A DNA stretch of 64,000 bases, taken from positions 62,001 through 126,000 of the forward strand of contig CP137326.1 of assembly GCA_033182465.1 (NCBI GenBank), given 5' to 3'. Below are positions 46,013 to 55,366 of this stretch, piece by piece (the stretch's first letter is position 1; each line of letters starts with the position of its first letter). Made by a program: the position numbers and the translations under genes. This DNA is from Sanghuangporus weigelae (Eukaryota > Basidiomycota > Agaricomycetes > Hymenochaetales > Hymenochaetaceae). Under the pieces are notes generated by a model. The model ran no database searches and was not told the origin of the DNA. It worked only from the letters and a program-made list of their open reading frames with translations.

Positions 46013-46424
46013 CAAGGGTGTAGAAAACGGACACCAGTTCTTCTCCCATCATATGGTGTCCATCAGGCCTTGCGGTACGTCTGCGGTCTTGGAGATGTTG
46101 TACTGTTGATCACTTTCTGTCAAATAGTTTACAACGCCCCCCTTTTTTTTCCTTGGTCATATCATGCCACCTCACCTATTCCTCTTCTCTTGTTTTATCC
46201 AACAAGTCCTACTTCCGTTCCGACATTTTATAATATAATTTATATATGATTTTCACTAATTCAAGTATGCTTGGATTTTGCGTAACATTTACATCTAAGA
46301 ACTTCTTTTGTTTGTCGGTTTCTCTGCAATGAGGCTTCTGGGCCTGTTCGGCTGCAGGAAATCACAAGATCTTGACTTGACTCTATCTCTACATGACAAG
46401 CATGTAAATTGGTGACTGGAAACG
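46013..46424. other. 3' flank of F-box paralogue A
   Basis: Non-coding. The first 150-200 bases weakly resemble the 3' flank of paralogue B (54.9-55.06 kb), suggesting that the duplicated block ends here. The remainder precedes the decayed synthetase copy. Confidence 0.45.
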
Positions 46425-46542
46425 AATGTTCACTTGATCTTTCAAATAAAATGATGCAGTGATGGCAGCAAATGGAAATGGATTGTTTTTCGGTGAGACC
46501 AAAAGGGAGATTTGAACAATTGGGAACAATTTTCAATTTGTG
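46425..46542 (-). pseudogene. Decayed copy of the GluRS 5' end
   Basis: This stretch aligns by eye with 43996-44110, the start of the glutamyl-tRNA synthetase gene. Shared blocks include ACTTG.TCTTTCA, GCAAATGGAAATGG, TGAGAC and GAACAATT/GGACAATT, in the same order and orientation. The start codon is lost in this copy (the CATGATGG of the functional gene reads CAATTGGG) and small insertions disturb the frame. It is the remnant expected if the block holding the GluRS 5' end and its F-box neighbour was duplicated in tandem. Confidence 0.6.
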
Positions 46543-46696
46543 TTTGTTAATCTAGAGGATGGCTTCTGTGATGAATGGATATTCGGTCACACCAAAGAAT
46601 TCTCCTTGAGCTCAGTTCACATGTCTACTGACTGGAATAACTGTAGTATTGTGTGCATAACAAGAGGGGAGACTATACTTAATCCGACTTTCCTGG

Positions 46697-46757
46697 ACTT
46701 ACAGCATATTCAGAAAACCTTGATAGTGTCAACTTTTCACATATTTTTTTCGCTTAG
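46697..46757 (+). repeat. Left terminal inverted repeat
   Basis: Outer end ACTTACAGCAT. It pairs with 52925-52985 in inverted orientation. Differences are limited to a few substitutions and an AT-run near the inner end. Confidence 0.7.
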
Positions 46758-47015
46758 CATCAGCTGTCCGATTTGGGAAAGCCGCACACTCACTCACAAC
46801 TTCTGCATGCATGGACCCGAATGATTGACACTATCTACTACTATTTTTCAACTCTGTGTCCTACACAGTGCATGACCTGCTTATGTAATACCAACATGGT
46901 TTGTATAATGCTTGTGTCTGCCAGTATTGCAAGAGAGATGATGAGCTGTGGTGGGAAGTGTAGTGGGGATAGCACATCCATACGAAAATGGGCAGCCGAG
47001 GGTTTCCCATAAGAC

Positions 47016-47020
47016 AGGAC
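47016..47020. repeat. Target-site duplication AGGAC (left)
   Basis: AGGAC directly precedes the left LTR and is repeated exactly after the right LTR at 52919-52923. A 5-bp duplication is standard for Ty1/copia integration. Confidence 0.85.
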
Positions 47021-47174
47021 TTTCAAGATATTGAGCTCACGGTGCCTTCAGTATGAGGGCATACGTACGGTAACGGGAGAACGTTCGTTCTTGTTATACA
47101 TTGACCTTCCAGAGGTCTTATATACTACTGATACAGCACGTGCTAATATTACATAATACGATTATATTCTAATA
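47021..47174 (-). repeat. 3' LTR (left)
   Basis: 154 bp, identical by eye to 52765-52918. In element orientation it begins TATTAGAATA and ends CTTGAAA, not the usual TG...CA. The adjacent purine tract and target duplication support these limits. Confidence 0.92.
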
Positions 47175-47183
47175 CTCCCCTTC
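47175..47183 (-). other. Polypurine tract
   Basis: GAAGGGGAG in element orientation directly abuts the start of the 3' LTR. This is the expected plus-strand priming site and independently confirms the LTR boundary. Confidence 0.8.
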
Positions 47184-47219
47184 AATCTAATAATTTTCCG
47201 AATGATTAGATTGTTTAAT

Positions 47220-48790
47220 TGTCGACAAGTCCAATTAACGAATTTAAGTGATTGAACTGTTTAGTGTTAAGCGCTTTTGTTAACGTGTCTGCACGTTGAT
47301 TTGTAGTTGGTACATAATTAACTCTTATCAAATGATTTTCGATATAACAATGTACGAAGGCTCTTTGCCTGTCTAAATGTTTTGTTCTAATATTGTGTGA
47401 AAATTCATCAATTTGAACATCTCTTATTGCCGCTTCGTTATCCGAATAAATCGTGATTAATCTATCGCTTTCTTTTATATTTAATTCTTCAATAAAATGT
47501 TTAATCCAAATAGCTTCTTTGGTAGCATGTTGCAATGCTTGAATTTCTGCTTCATATACTGATGCAGGTACTAAATCTTGTCTTTTTGATGACCACGAAA
47601 ATGATGAATTTCTTATGGTAAATATATATCCATTAATAGCTTTATAGCCTTCTGTTACCGCACCGTCTGAATCGCAATAACCATCTATTATTAGTGGATA
47701 TTTGCCTCCAAGTTTTAACCATTTGTTTTTGGTTGTGTTTAAATATGATAAAGCATATCTCGCGACATTAACATGTGTTTCATCAGGATTATGTAAATGT
47801 CTTGCTAATTGTCCTGCAACATAAGCTACATCGGGCCTAGTTGCATCCGCAGCGTATCGGAGTGATCCGACTAAACTCATAAATAACGATTTAGTTTCTT
47901 GTGAACTCGTATTGTCGCTTGATTTTAATCTGCTTCCTGGCGCCATTGGAGTTTGGCGTAATCTTTCAGTTTCAATATTAAACCTAAGTGTTATGTCTTC
48001 GATATATTTTTTTTGTCTTAATAATATTGTTCGATCGTGACGGTTTCTCTTCATTTCGATTCCTAATAACCAATGGATCTCACCATTGTCTGTTAGATTA
48101 ACGAATTTTCGTATTTTCGTGACTAAATCATTTTTTATATTGATGTTCTGACTTATTATAGTTATATCATCCACATGCATGAATGTTATTAAATTTGGTT
48201 TGAATATCGATTTATCATAGAATACGGCATAATCTTCAGCAGATCTTGTTAATCCTGCTGCGTTAAGTATATCATTTATTTTCTTATACCATCTTCTTCC
48301 TGATTGTTTTAATCCGTATAATGCCTTTTTTAATCTTAATGCTTGGCCAGGTTTAATATCTTTACAAAAATTTCCTGGCGGTGGGCGCATGTAGATGACT
48401 TCATCTTCATTTAGTTCTCCGTATAAATAAGCGGATTTTACATCAATTTGATGTATTTCATAATCGTTTGCCGCTGCCCAATGTAATAATAATCTAGCTG
48501 TTGATAATTTCGCGACAGGTGCGAAAGTGTCTTGCGAATAATAATCTATTCCATCAATTTGACTAAAACCTTGGGCTACTAATCGTGCTTTATATTTTTT
48601 GATCGTAGAGTCTGCTTTGTATTTTATGTTATAGACAAATCTGCATCCCACTATGTTTGTATTCGGTGGTGGGTATTCATATATCCATGTGTTATGTTCT
48701 ACTAATGAGTCTATTTCATTTTTCATGGCTTGTCGCCATTTGTCATGATCAGGTCTTCTTAATGCGTCTAAGTATGTTATTGGTATCTTC
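47220..48790 (-). other. Copia reverse transcriptase and RNase H region (approximate limits)
   Basis: Reverse transcriptase motifs include DKWRQAMKNEIDSLVEHNTW, RLVAQGFSQIDGIDY, QIDVKSAYLYGELNEDEVIY, ALYGLKQSGRRWY and FMHVDDITIIS (an HVDD version of the catalytic YVDD box). The RNase H part has DGYCDSDGAV, ASVYEAEIQALQHATKEAIW, ITIYSDNEAAI and RADTLTKALN. Part of a fossil element; limits are rounded. Confidence 0.88.
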
Positions 48791-49299
48791 ATACTTTTAT
48801 TTATTTCATTATTAAATTCTGTTAAGAATATAGAAATATCTTCTTGTTTTTCGATCGCTAGACCTGCTTCTCTTTTCTTACGAGATGGTTCACGATGTCT
48901 TTGTAGTCTTTCTTTTAATGATGTTTGATTGTCGTTATTATTATCAGGTTGCGTTATTATCTCCCCTTGAGTTCGAGTTTCGTTAGAAATGATGAACTCG
49001 ACATTTCTTTCTGTTGATACTTTAGAGTCGTGATAGATATATATGCCATCTTTTGTATTTGAGTCATATCCGACAAATTTTCCTAGTGCACCTTTATTTT
49101 GTAATTTGTTTGTATTTTCTCTTCTGTATATAACGTCGTGTCCAAATTCGTGGAGACCATTTAATATATAATTTGCATTAAAGCGTACTTTGAATGGTGT
49201 TTCAAAGTTTATTGCGCTTTTTGGTGATCAATTGGTAATAAATAATGCATGTTGAGCTGCATAATACCATAATCGTTGTGGTAAATTTTTTGCTGTTAA

Positions 49300-50300
49300 C
49301 ATAGATCTAATGTGATTAAAAATAGTTTGATGCATTCTCTCGGCAACTCCGTTCTGTTGTGGCGTGTCGTGAACAGTTAATTTTCTGATAGTTCCTTGTG
49401 AATCAAGGTAATCAGTAAAATCTTTAGATAAAAATACAGCATCGTTATCCGATTGAAGAATTTTAATTACGATGCCATTTTGTAGTTTTAATCGAGTTGT
49501 ATATTTAATATATTCCGTGTATGCATCGCTTTTGTGTTTTAACGGTAGCATTTCTGACCACCTAGTTGAATCATCAACTAATGTAAGTAAATATGATATC
49601 GAATTTAGCGCTAATGTTGGTGCAGGTCCCCAAATATCCATATGTATTAAATCACCGAAGTTATTTGCTAGCGGTGATTTTCTTTGATGTGGTATTATTG
49701 TTCGTGATATATTTGCTCTAGTGCAATCGATACAATTTTTATTTGTGTTGTCGTCTATAATTTTCTCAGTTATTATTTCTGGGTGGTCTTTAATCATTTT
49801 TCGTATATAACCATAGCTGATATGACCTAATTTTTTATGTAATTCATCGATTGTTAATGACGCTATAATGTTTGGTCTCATTTCTGGGTCATTATATGTG
49901 TGTACTTCGTATAATTTTTTATATGATCGTTGTATTGTTCCGAGGTGTCTATTATTTTTCATTACAACGCAAATGTCTTGTTCGGTAATAAATTTGAATC
50001 CTTGATCACACATTTCAGCTAATGATATTAGCGTGCATTTGAATTTTGGCGAATAATAAATATTTGATAGTTTTATTATAGTGCAATTTTCGGGTGTTAC
50101 AAAATTGTTATTCACTTTAAATAATAAAATTTTCATGTCGCCTTTTTGAGAAACGGTGATGGCGGTGTCGTCGGCGGTTCGCACTATAATTGGTTCGCAA
50201 TTAGTAAGGTTCGTTAAAATTTTTTGATAAGGAGTAACATGAATGCTAGCTCCTGAATCTAATAATGCCATTGTGTGACTTACTGATTGGACGTATTCCA
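49300..50300 (-). other. Copia protease and integrase region (approximate limits)
   Basis: The protease is marked by MALLDSGASIHVTP (aspartic D-S-G). The integrase is marked by the zinc-binding HKKLGHISYGYIRKM...NCIDC and the catalytic-core motifs HMDIWGPAP, VDDSTRWSEML, LQSDNDAVFL and QQNGVAERMHQTI. Part of a fossil element; limits are rounded. Confidence 0.85.
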
Positions 50301-50999
50301 TAGGCACGTCATCAGGTATTGCTTTTTCGATAATATTGATTTCTTTTTCGCGTCTCTTTCCTTCGCGTTTGGACATTATTGCTGCGTATTCATCCATTTG
50401 TTCCTTCGTTGGGGAATTGAGGTGCATTGGATGATAACCGTGTTCTTCAATAAAGTCTTGATTCGCAAGTTCGTTCGCGAAAGGCGAGATCGGTGCGTCG
50501 TGATCAATAAGGTCGAAAAGGGATTTTCCTTCGAGAAGGACACCATCGTCGTTGGGGTCCTTGTCCATTATCATTTGTTGCCAAAATTCATCGACAAAAT
50601 TTTCGCCGGATGGTGATTCAGCGGCGAGTTGAGTAGCAATCATCTGTTGACGTTTCACGGGTCGTTCGAAAGGGTTCGTTGTGTTTGTCCATTCTCGGGT
50701 TCGTTTTAATTTCGGGTTCTCGTCATCCGAAAGATCGAGAGTCGTTGGCGACGGTGTGTTAACTGTGAAGTTGGATTCTGATGGGAGAACGGGTGTCTTT
50801 GAGCGCATACTGGCCATGTTGACTTCTTCGATACGAGTAGTGTTAGATGGTGGTAGCGCGTAAGAGGGGATTATTGCCTGAGCGGCCGCATTCGGATTTG
50901 TATAACTCGTCGACGCTTGCGTAATCAAAGAAGCAGTCGCAGTAGAATTAGGACGGGATTGACGTATCTTTAACGTTTGGGGCGTCGGCGGAGCACGGC

Positions 51000-52590
51000 A
51001 GTCTTTCGACATGTGTCCGAACTTTTTGCAATTGAAGCATTGCGGTGCTCCGGTGACTGCATGCGTGTGAGGCGTAAAGTGTTTATAGGTAAAGTTTGAT
51101 CGGCCTCTACCACGTCCTCGAAAATAATTTCGGTTATCCCAAGGACCTTTCCAGAATTGCGTAGTAGATCCGGGATAATTTGGGTTCGCATGTTGCGGGT
51201 AACTCGTGTTTCTATTCATTCCTCGGTTGTAATGTGACCGATAAGAGAAAGTTCGTCCTCGTGATGATGTTGCTCTCCCCCGAAAGGTACTTGGGGTGGC
51301 TGATGGTTGCTTCTGCGCCTGATAATTTGCAAAAGCCGCACGCAGTTCAGCGATTAAGCCGTCAGGGGTTACGGTTCTGCGTGGTTGATTGGCGGTGAGA
51401 GTGGAATTATAAAAATCGATCCTCGCTTGTAATTGTTGGAACACGTAGCCGTACTGCGGTGGCGTAGAAGTTTGTATCGCAGATAAGTATGTATCGTCTG
51501 TCGGCTTCTTATTGTGTTGTGTGAGTAAACCATAGATGTTTTGTAACTTATCTAAGGTTTTATCGAATTCGGAAACGTGTCCACGTATATTGAAGAGTTT
51601 CGATACTTCGACTGCGGAAGTAACCGTGGTTCGAACGTCGAACCTCGTTTTTAGGTGGTTTATAAATAGAATAACACGATTGATACCGATCATATTCGAA
51701 AGAATTGAGTCAGGTACTTTCGATTGGAACACGGAGATGAGTTGGTTGTTCGTGGTCTGGCCATCGGTGTCGTTAGCTGGCGGGCTGGACACGAGATGAT
51801 CTTCGAGTCCTAATGCGAGCATGGTTGCTTCGACGCGAATAAGCCACATTTTGAAATTCGATCCGTTGTGCTGAAGTTTCTCGACACCATCAAAGGCCTT
51901 AAACAGGTCCCTGAGGTCTAAGCCAGCGATGTGGAAAACTCGAGTAGCCATTGATGAAGATGATGAGCTAGATGGACTTGAAGGACTTGGAGGTGGTGTA
52001 TGTGGACTTTGGGATGAAGTTCGAGGTGCACTTATATGCGTTGGGTGTGAACTAGCTCTAGTTTGCTCACTATTATTTGAATTATTATCATCTTCATTTT
52101 CTTTATCTTCTTCTTGTTCCGTTCGGGGTTCCCGAGTTTGCGTTAATTCCGTGTCCTGAGGTATTATCTCCATTTCTTGTGGCGAATTTATTAATGTAGT
52201 ACCCGAAGGTCCGCTCACAGATTGTCTAGGTAATTCTTCTCTTATTACTTCGCGATAAGTTTCCTCATCATCTGAATGTGGTACATGTTCATAAATATAT
52301 CTATTTCTTAATTCTGTAACGGCTATTGTATTCATTTTTATATTTCTCACGATACGTAATGGCCGTTGTTCATAGAAACGCGGAGGAGCATAATGGTAAA
52401 ATTTCGAGCATGACATTGAGTATTCTATTCGTCGTCTCTGTGTGCTATACCTCGTTGTAACCTGTGTCGCTGCATCTCTCTTTCCTTCCACCTGTGTCCA
52501 GTCTGGTCGGTTGTGAGGATATTGAGCAGCCGGACTTTTGCCAATCGTTCGGTATGTAGGACGCGCGGGTCGAGTTTGAATTTCGTCCAT
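51000..52590 (-). other. Copia gag region (approximate limits)
   Basis: A copia-type Gag: an Asn/Ser/Thr-rich start, then a capsid-like UBN2/DUF4219-type segment (NGSNFKMWLIRVEATMLALG, DKTLDKLQNIYGLLTQHNKK), then an Arg/Gly-rich stretch and the zinc knuckle CFNCKKFGHMSKDC. It is treated as part of a fossil element; limits are rounded. Confidence 0.85.
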
Positions 52591-52753
52591 GTTGTTACGA
52601 TTTCGACGCGCGTTGGGCTATGTTTGATAACGTTGGTGTCGAAGATATTGTAGTCGTATTTCCAAAAATCGACGAACTTGTACGTTCTAGTATATACGTG
52701 CGTCGTGTCGACGAACGTCAAATCCGAATATCTTTTGTTCGCAGGGTTATCAA

Positions 52754-52764
52754 GGCTCATAACC
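52754..52764 (-). other. Primer-binding site, initiator tRNA-Met anticodon-arm type
   Basis: In element orientation the bases right after the 5' LTR are GGTTATGAGCC. This is complementary to the GGCTCATAACC anticodon arm of eukaryotic initiator tRNA-Met, so a half-tRNA primer cut in the anticodon loop is implied, as known for Drosophila copia. The flanking bases also form a small inverted repeat (GGTTAT...ATAACC). Confidence 0.75.
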
Positions 52765-52918
52765 TTTCAAGATATTGAGCTCACGGTGCCTTCAGTATGA
52801 GGGCATACGTACGGTAACGGGAGAACGTTCGTTCTTGTTATACATTGACCTTCCAGAGGTCTTATATACTACTGATACAGCACGTGCTAATATTACATAA
52901 TACGATTATATTCTAATA
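52765..52918 (-). repeat. 5' LTR (right)
   Basis: 154 bp, identical by eye to the left LTR. It is followed immediately, in element orientation, by the primer-binding site. A TATATAAG motif inside the LTR (element orientation) may serve as its TATA element. Confidence 0.92.
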
Positions 52919-52923
52919 AGGAC
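52919..52923. repeat. Target-site duplication AGGAC (right)
   Basis: The exact partner of 47016-47020. It fixes the outer boundaries of the LTR element. Confidence 0.85.
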
Positions 52924-52924
52924 C

Positions 52925-52985
52925 CTGAGCAAAATATATATATGAAAAGTTGACACTGTCAAGGTTTTCTGAACATGCTGTAAGT
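52925..52985 (-). repeat. Right terminal inverted repeat
   Basis: The inverse complement of the left arm at 46697-46757, ending ATGCTGTAAGT. The copia target duplication (52919-52923) abuts its inner side. Confidence 0.7.
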
Positions 52986-53144
52986 AATCAGTCTCAGGTC
53001 TCAGATAATGCGAGTGACTGTTACATCGTCACAGCTTCTTTTCTAGGAGAATAGAGATCTGCGCGCATGATCGTCGTCACCGATCCGATCGCGCGCGTCC
53101 TTCGTTTTAAGCCACCACCATTGCGCGCGCGAACGTTGCTCCTA
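52986..53144. promoter_or_regulatory. Residual promoter of F-box paralogue B
   Basis: From about 53046 this aligns with 44145-44249 upstream of paralogue A (shared AATAGAGATC, ATGATCG and GCGCGTCCTT-type blocks). The TIR element and the copia insertion now lie directly upstream, so the original promoter distal to this point is about 6.3 kb away. Confidence 0.5.
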
Positions 53145-54901
53145 ATGTCCCGTAATGATACATTAAGCAAGGGATTAAACCTATATGAACAGGGGCGATT
53201 CCGGGATGCTTTGAAGGCCTTTGAGCAGGTACGCGGCAATCTTTCACTACATTCAGTATTCTAAATCATTCCTCGAGGCCTCGCGCGAAAACTCGAGACG
53301 CAAAATTCTATCCGAATCAAGAGTTGCAGCCATCAAAAAGTTAGATGATCTTGTTGATGCATTGAATGCCTCCAAAGACTTTACCAATTGGCAGGTCAGT
53401 GCGTCAATTTCTACTATGTAATCTCAAGACTCTACTCACATCCACACTTCAGGAACATAGGCGATCATCGCGACTTTCTCCTCGTACAGCAAAGCTCTCT
53501 GCTTTGTTAAAAATGGTAGAACTGGCCTTAGAACTAGTGAAACCGACGGATGCAGAGAGGCGGGTCGTGCTGGCAGCATTCCGTGAGGAAATTCTCGATG
53601 CGATGAAGCCACCACCAAGTCAATTTGACAAGCTCCCTATTGAGCTGCAAATCGAAATATTATCGAATGTGATTGATGGGAGCTGTGCGAGGATGATGAT
53701 CCTCATCATGGTCTGTCGTACTTGGAAGGAACCCATAACGAACAGTCCGAGTTGCTTTCATCGGCTCGTTCTGAGCTATGAGACGACACAGAAAAAGACG
53801 GATGCTTGGCTGAAGCGTGCAAAGGGCGTAGTCGCTAGTCTACGCGTAGATGATCTATCACTATGCCACAAGAAGCAAAGGATTCTGAGGAATGCGTCGA
53901 AGGATTTCTGGTTGAAGCTCGAAGAACTGGAGTTGACTGATGCTTTTCTATTCGAATATTTGCCTGCAGAGACCATCCGCCAACTTCGTTTACGCAGTCT
54001 TGTCGTGAATGCCTATTACTCTCTGGGAACGAGTCTTTGGGAAGGCATACGTAGTTTAAATACATCGGCTACGTATAATCTTTCTATCGCAGTTAGAACG
54101 GAGCTCATTGAGTTGGAGGGATTGTCATTCTCCAGATTGACGTCTCTCCGGCTCAGTGGAAAGTTCAAGCCTGGGCCATTCTTCGAGCTACTACGACGAA
54201 ATTCCACGCTTCATACTCTCATCGTAACGCAACCGAACCTCCTTGATTACCTTTCAGGAGTCCAGGAGCCTATCGAGCTTCCCGTTCTACGCCGAATCGA
54301 TCTAGATGGCTATAATTTCACCTCAAAGTTTTTCCTGTATGTGAAGGTGCCCTGTCTGGGTGCACTTCACCTCGCGAATTCTGCGACTCGCTTCAGTACT
54401 ACCTGTTACATGGAGGATATCATATCCCAAAGGATCGCCAGTCTCACTGAAATCTGCTTGTACGAATGCAACGTGTCGTCCCCTATACTCGTGTCACTGC
54501 TTCACAGTTCGCCATCTCTGAAGCTTCTCAAGCTGAGCCGCTGTACATTTGATGACGGTGACATCAATTCGGTGATTAAAGCGTTATACGAACCGGCGGA
54601 GGATGCATCATCGTCGATACTTTGCCCCAAACTTCAGCATCTCGATGTTTCATCGTCGCCGGATCTGGAATCTGACCCTCTCATCTCATTTGTAAAGAGG
54701 CATCAGGCGAATTCACCAGCAACACCTGACGAGAAATATCCGGCCATGCCAGCACCTTCAAAATGTGTTCAAAATCGACCATTGCCAATACTCTCCCTGA
54801 ATATCGATTTTTGTCCTCTAATCAAACAGAAGGCTCGTCGGTGGTTCCGGAACAACGTGCCACCTGTCAGCTCCGAAATGAAGCCTGACGAGATGGATTG
54901 A
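53145..54901 (+). CDS. TPR/F-box/LRR protein, paralogue B
   Basis: The near twin of paralogue A with the same three exons. Exon 1 is MSRNDTLSKGLNLYEQGRFR and ends DALKAFEQ. Exon 2 is ASRENSRRKILSESRVAAIK. Exon 3 starts EHRRSSRLSPRTAKLSALLK and contains the F-box FDKLPIELQIEILSNVIDGS...LIMVCRTWKEPITNSPSCF and the leucine-rich tail. The first introns of A and B differ at only a few bases, and the acceptor changed from TTCAG to TCGAG with AG kept. An in-frame ATG further upstream (53067) could extend the N-terminus, but the region before 53145 aligns with non-coding sequence upstream of A. The open frame has been maintained despite the transposon insertion 160 bp before its ATG. Confidence 0.82.
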
Positions 54902-55366
54902 TTCAATGTCTGACAGTTGTAGAGGAAAAGGTATCACTTCTCGCACTTTGCAGTTCTTGCCGTAGATTGTTCCTTACCCAATCTTCTTCTACCAGTCTAT
55001 CCCTCTATCCCTCTTTTGTTTTCCTTCACTCGTATCATCCTACCTTCGTACGACCTTTTTTTCTCTGAATTTGATATCAGGACATCGGCGCTCATCCCTG
55101 TTCATGTGCCGATTCAAAATCTTGTTCAACGGGATGTAAATACTTACATTTGTTTGGAATTGAATGGTACATGTTATAGCCACCGAAGTGTTTCTCGTTG
55201 ATTCGAGTACTCAAATTTGAAGATTTGATGAGAACCGGGTCGAGTGTTTGTAGATCTTGGAAGGGAGCTCATACAGTAGATTAGCTGCTCTAATGTACAG
55301 GTGCTCATACCGATCGAAGACGAAATAGCGGCATTACAAAGTTAGAAAAATGGGAGATAATTCTGA
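54902..55366. other. Convergent intergenic, F-box B and RPAP1
   Basis: A T-rich 3' flank. Its first part loosely resembles the 3' flank of paralogue A. No other feature was seen. Confidence 0.45.

Larger units (their letters stand above)
47021..52918 (-). mobile_element. Ty1/copia LTR retrotransposon, recent insertion
   Basis: A 5.9-kb element in minus orientation. It has two 154-bp LTRs that are identical as far as I can read, an AGGAC target duplication, a primer-binding site directly inside the 5' (right) LTR and a purine tract directly before the 3' (left) LTR. Gene order along the element is gag with zinc knuckle, protease, integrase, reverse transcriptase and RNase H, which is the Ty1/copia order (integrase before RT). 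Identical LTRs indicate a young insertion. The coding region appears to carry about one or two breaks, so the copy looks non-autonomous. Its AT-rich coding sequence contrasts with the host genes on either side. Confidence 0.93.
46697..52985. mobile_element. Short TIR element (MITE-like) split by a copia insertion
   Basis: Arms at 46697-46757 and 52925-52985 are inverted copies of one sequence, starting ACTTACAGCAT at the outer ends and sharing CAGAAAACCTTGA and AGTGTCAACTTTTC with only a few differences. Without the copia element and one target-duplication copy, the element would be about 386 bp with about 60-bp terminal inverted repeats and no coding capacity. That fits a non-autonomous DNA transposon. 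I find no convincing target duplication outside the arms, so its superfamily is unassigned. It sits in what was the intergenic gap of the duplicated GluRS/F-box block. Confidence 0.6.

Noticed and set aside
46540-47012. Open frames of 79-94 codons between the decayed GluRS copy and the copia element
   Set aside because: They lie inside or beside the inverted-repeat element and have no similarity to transposases or other proteins.
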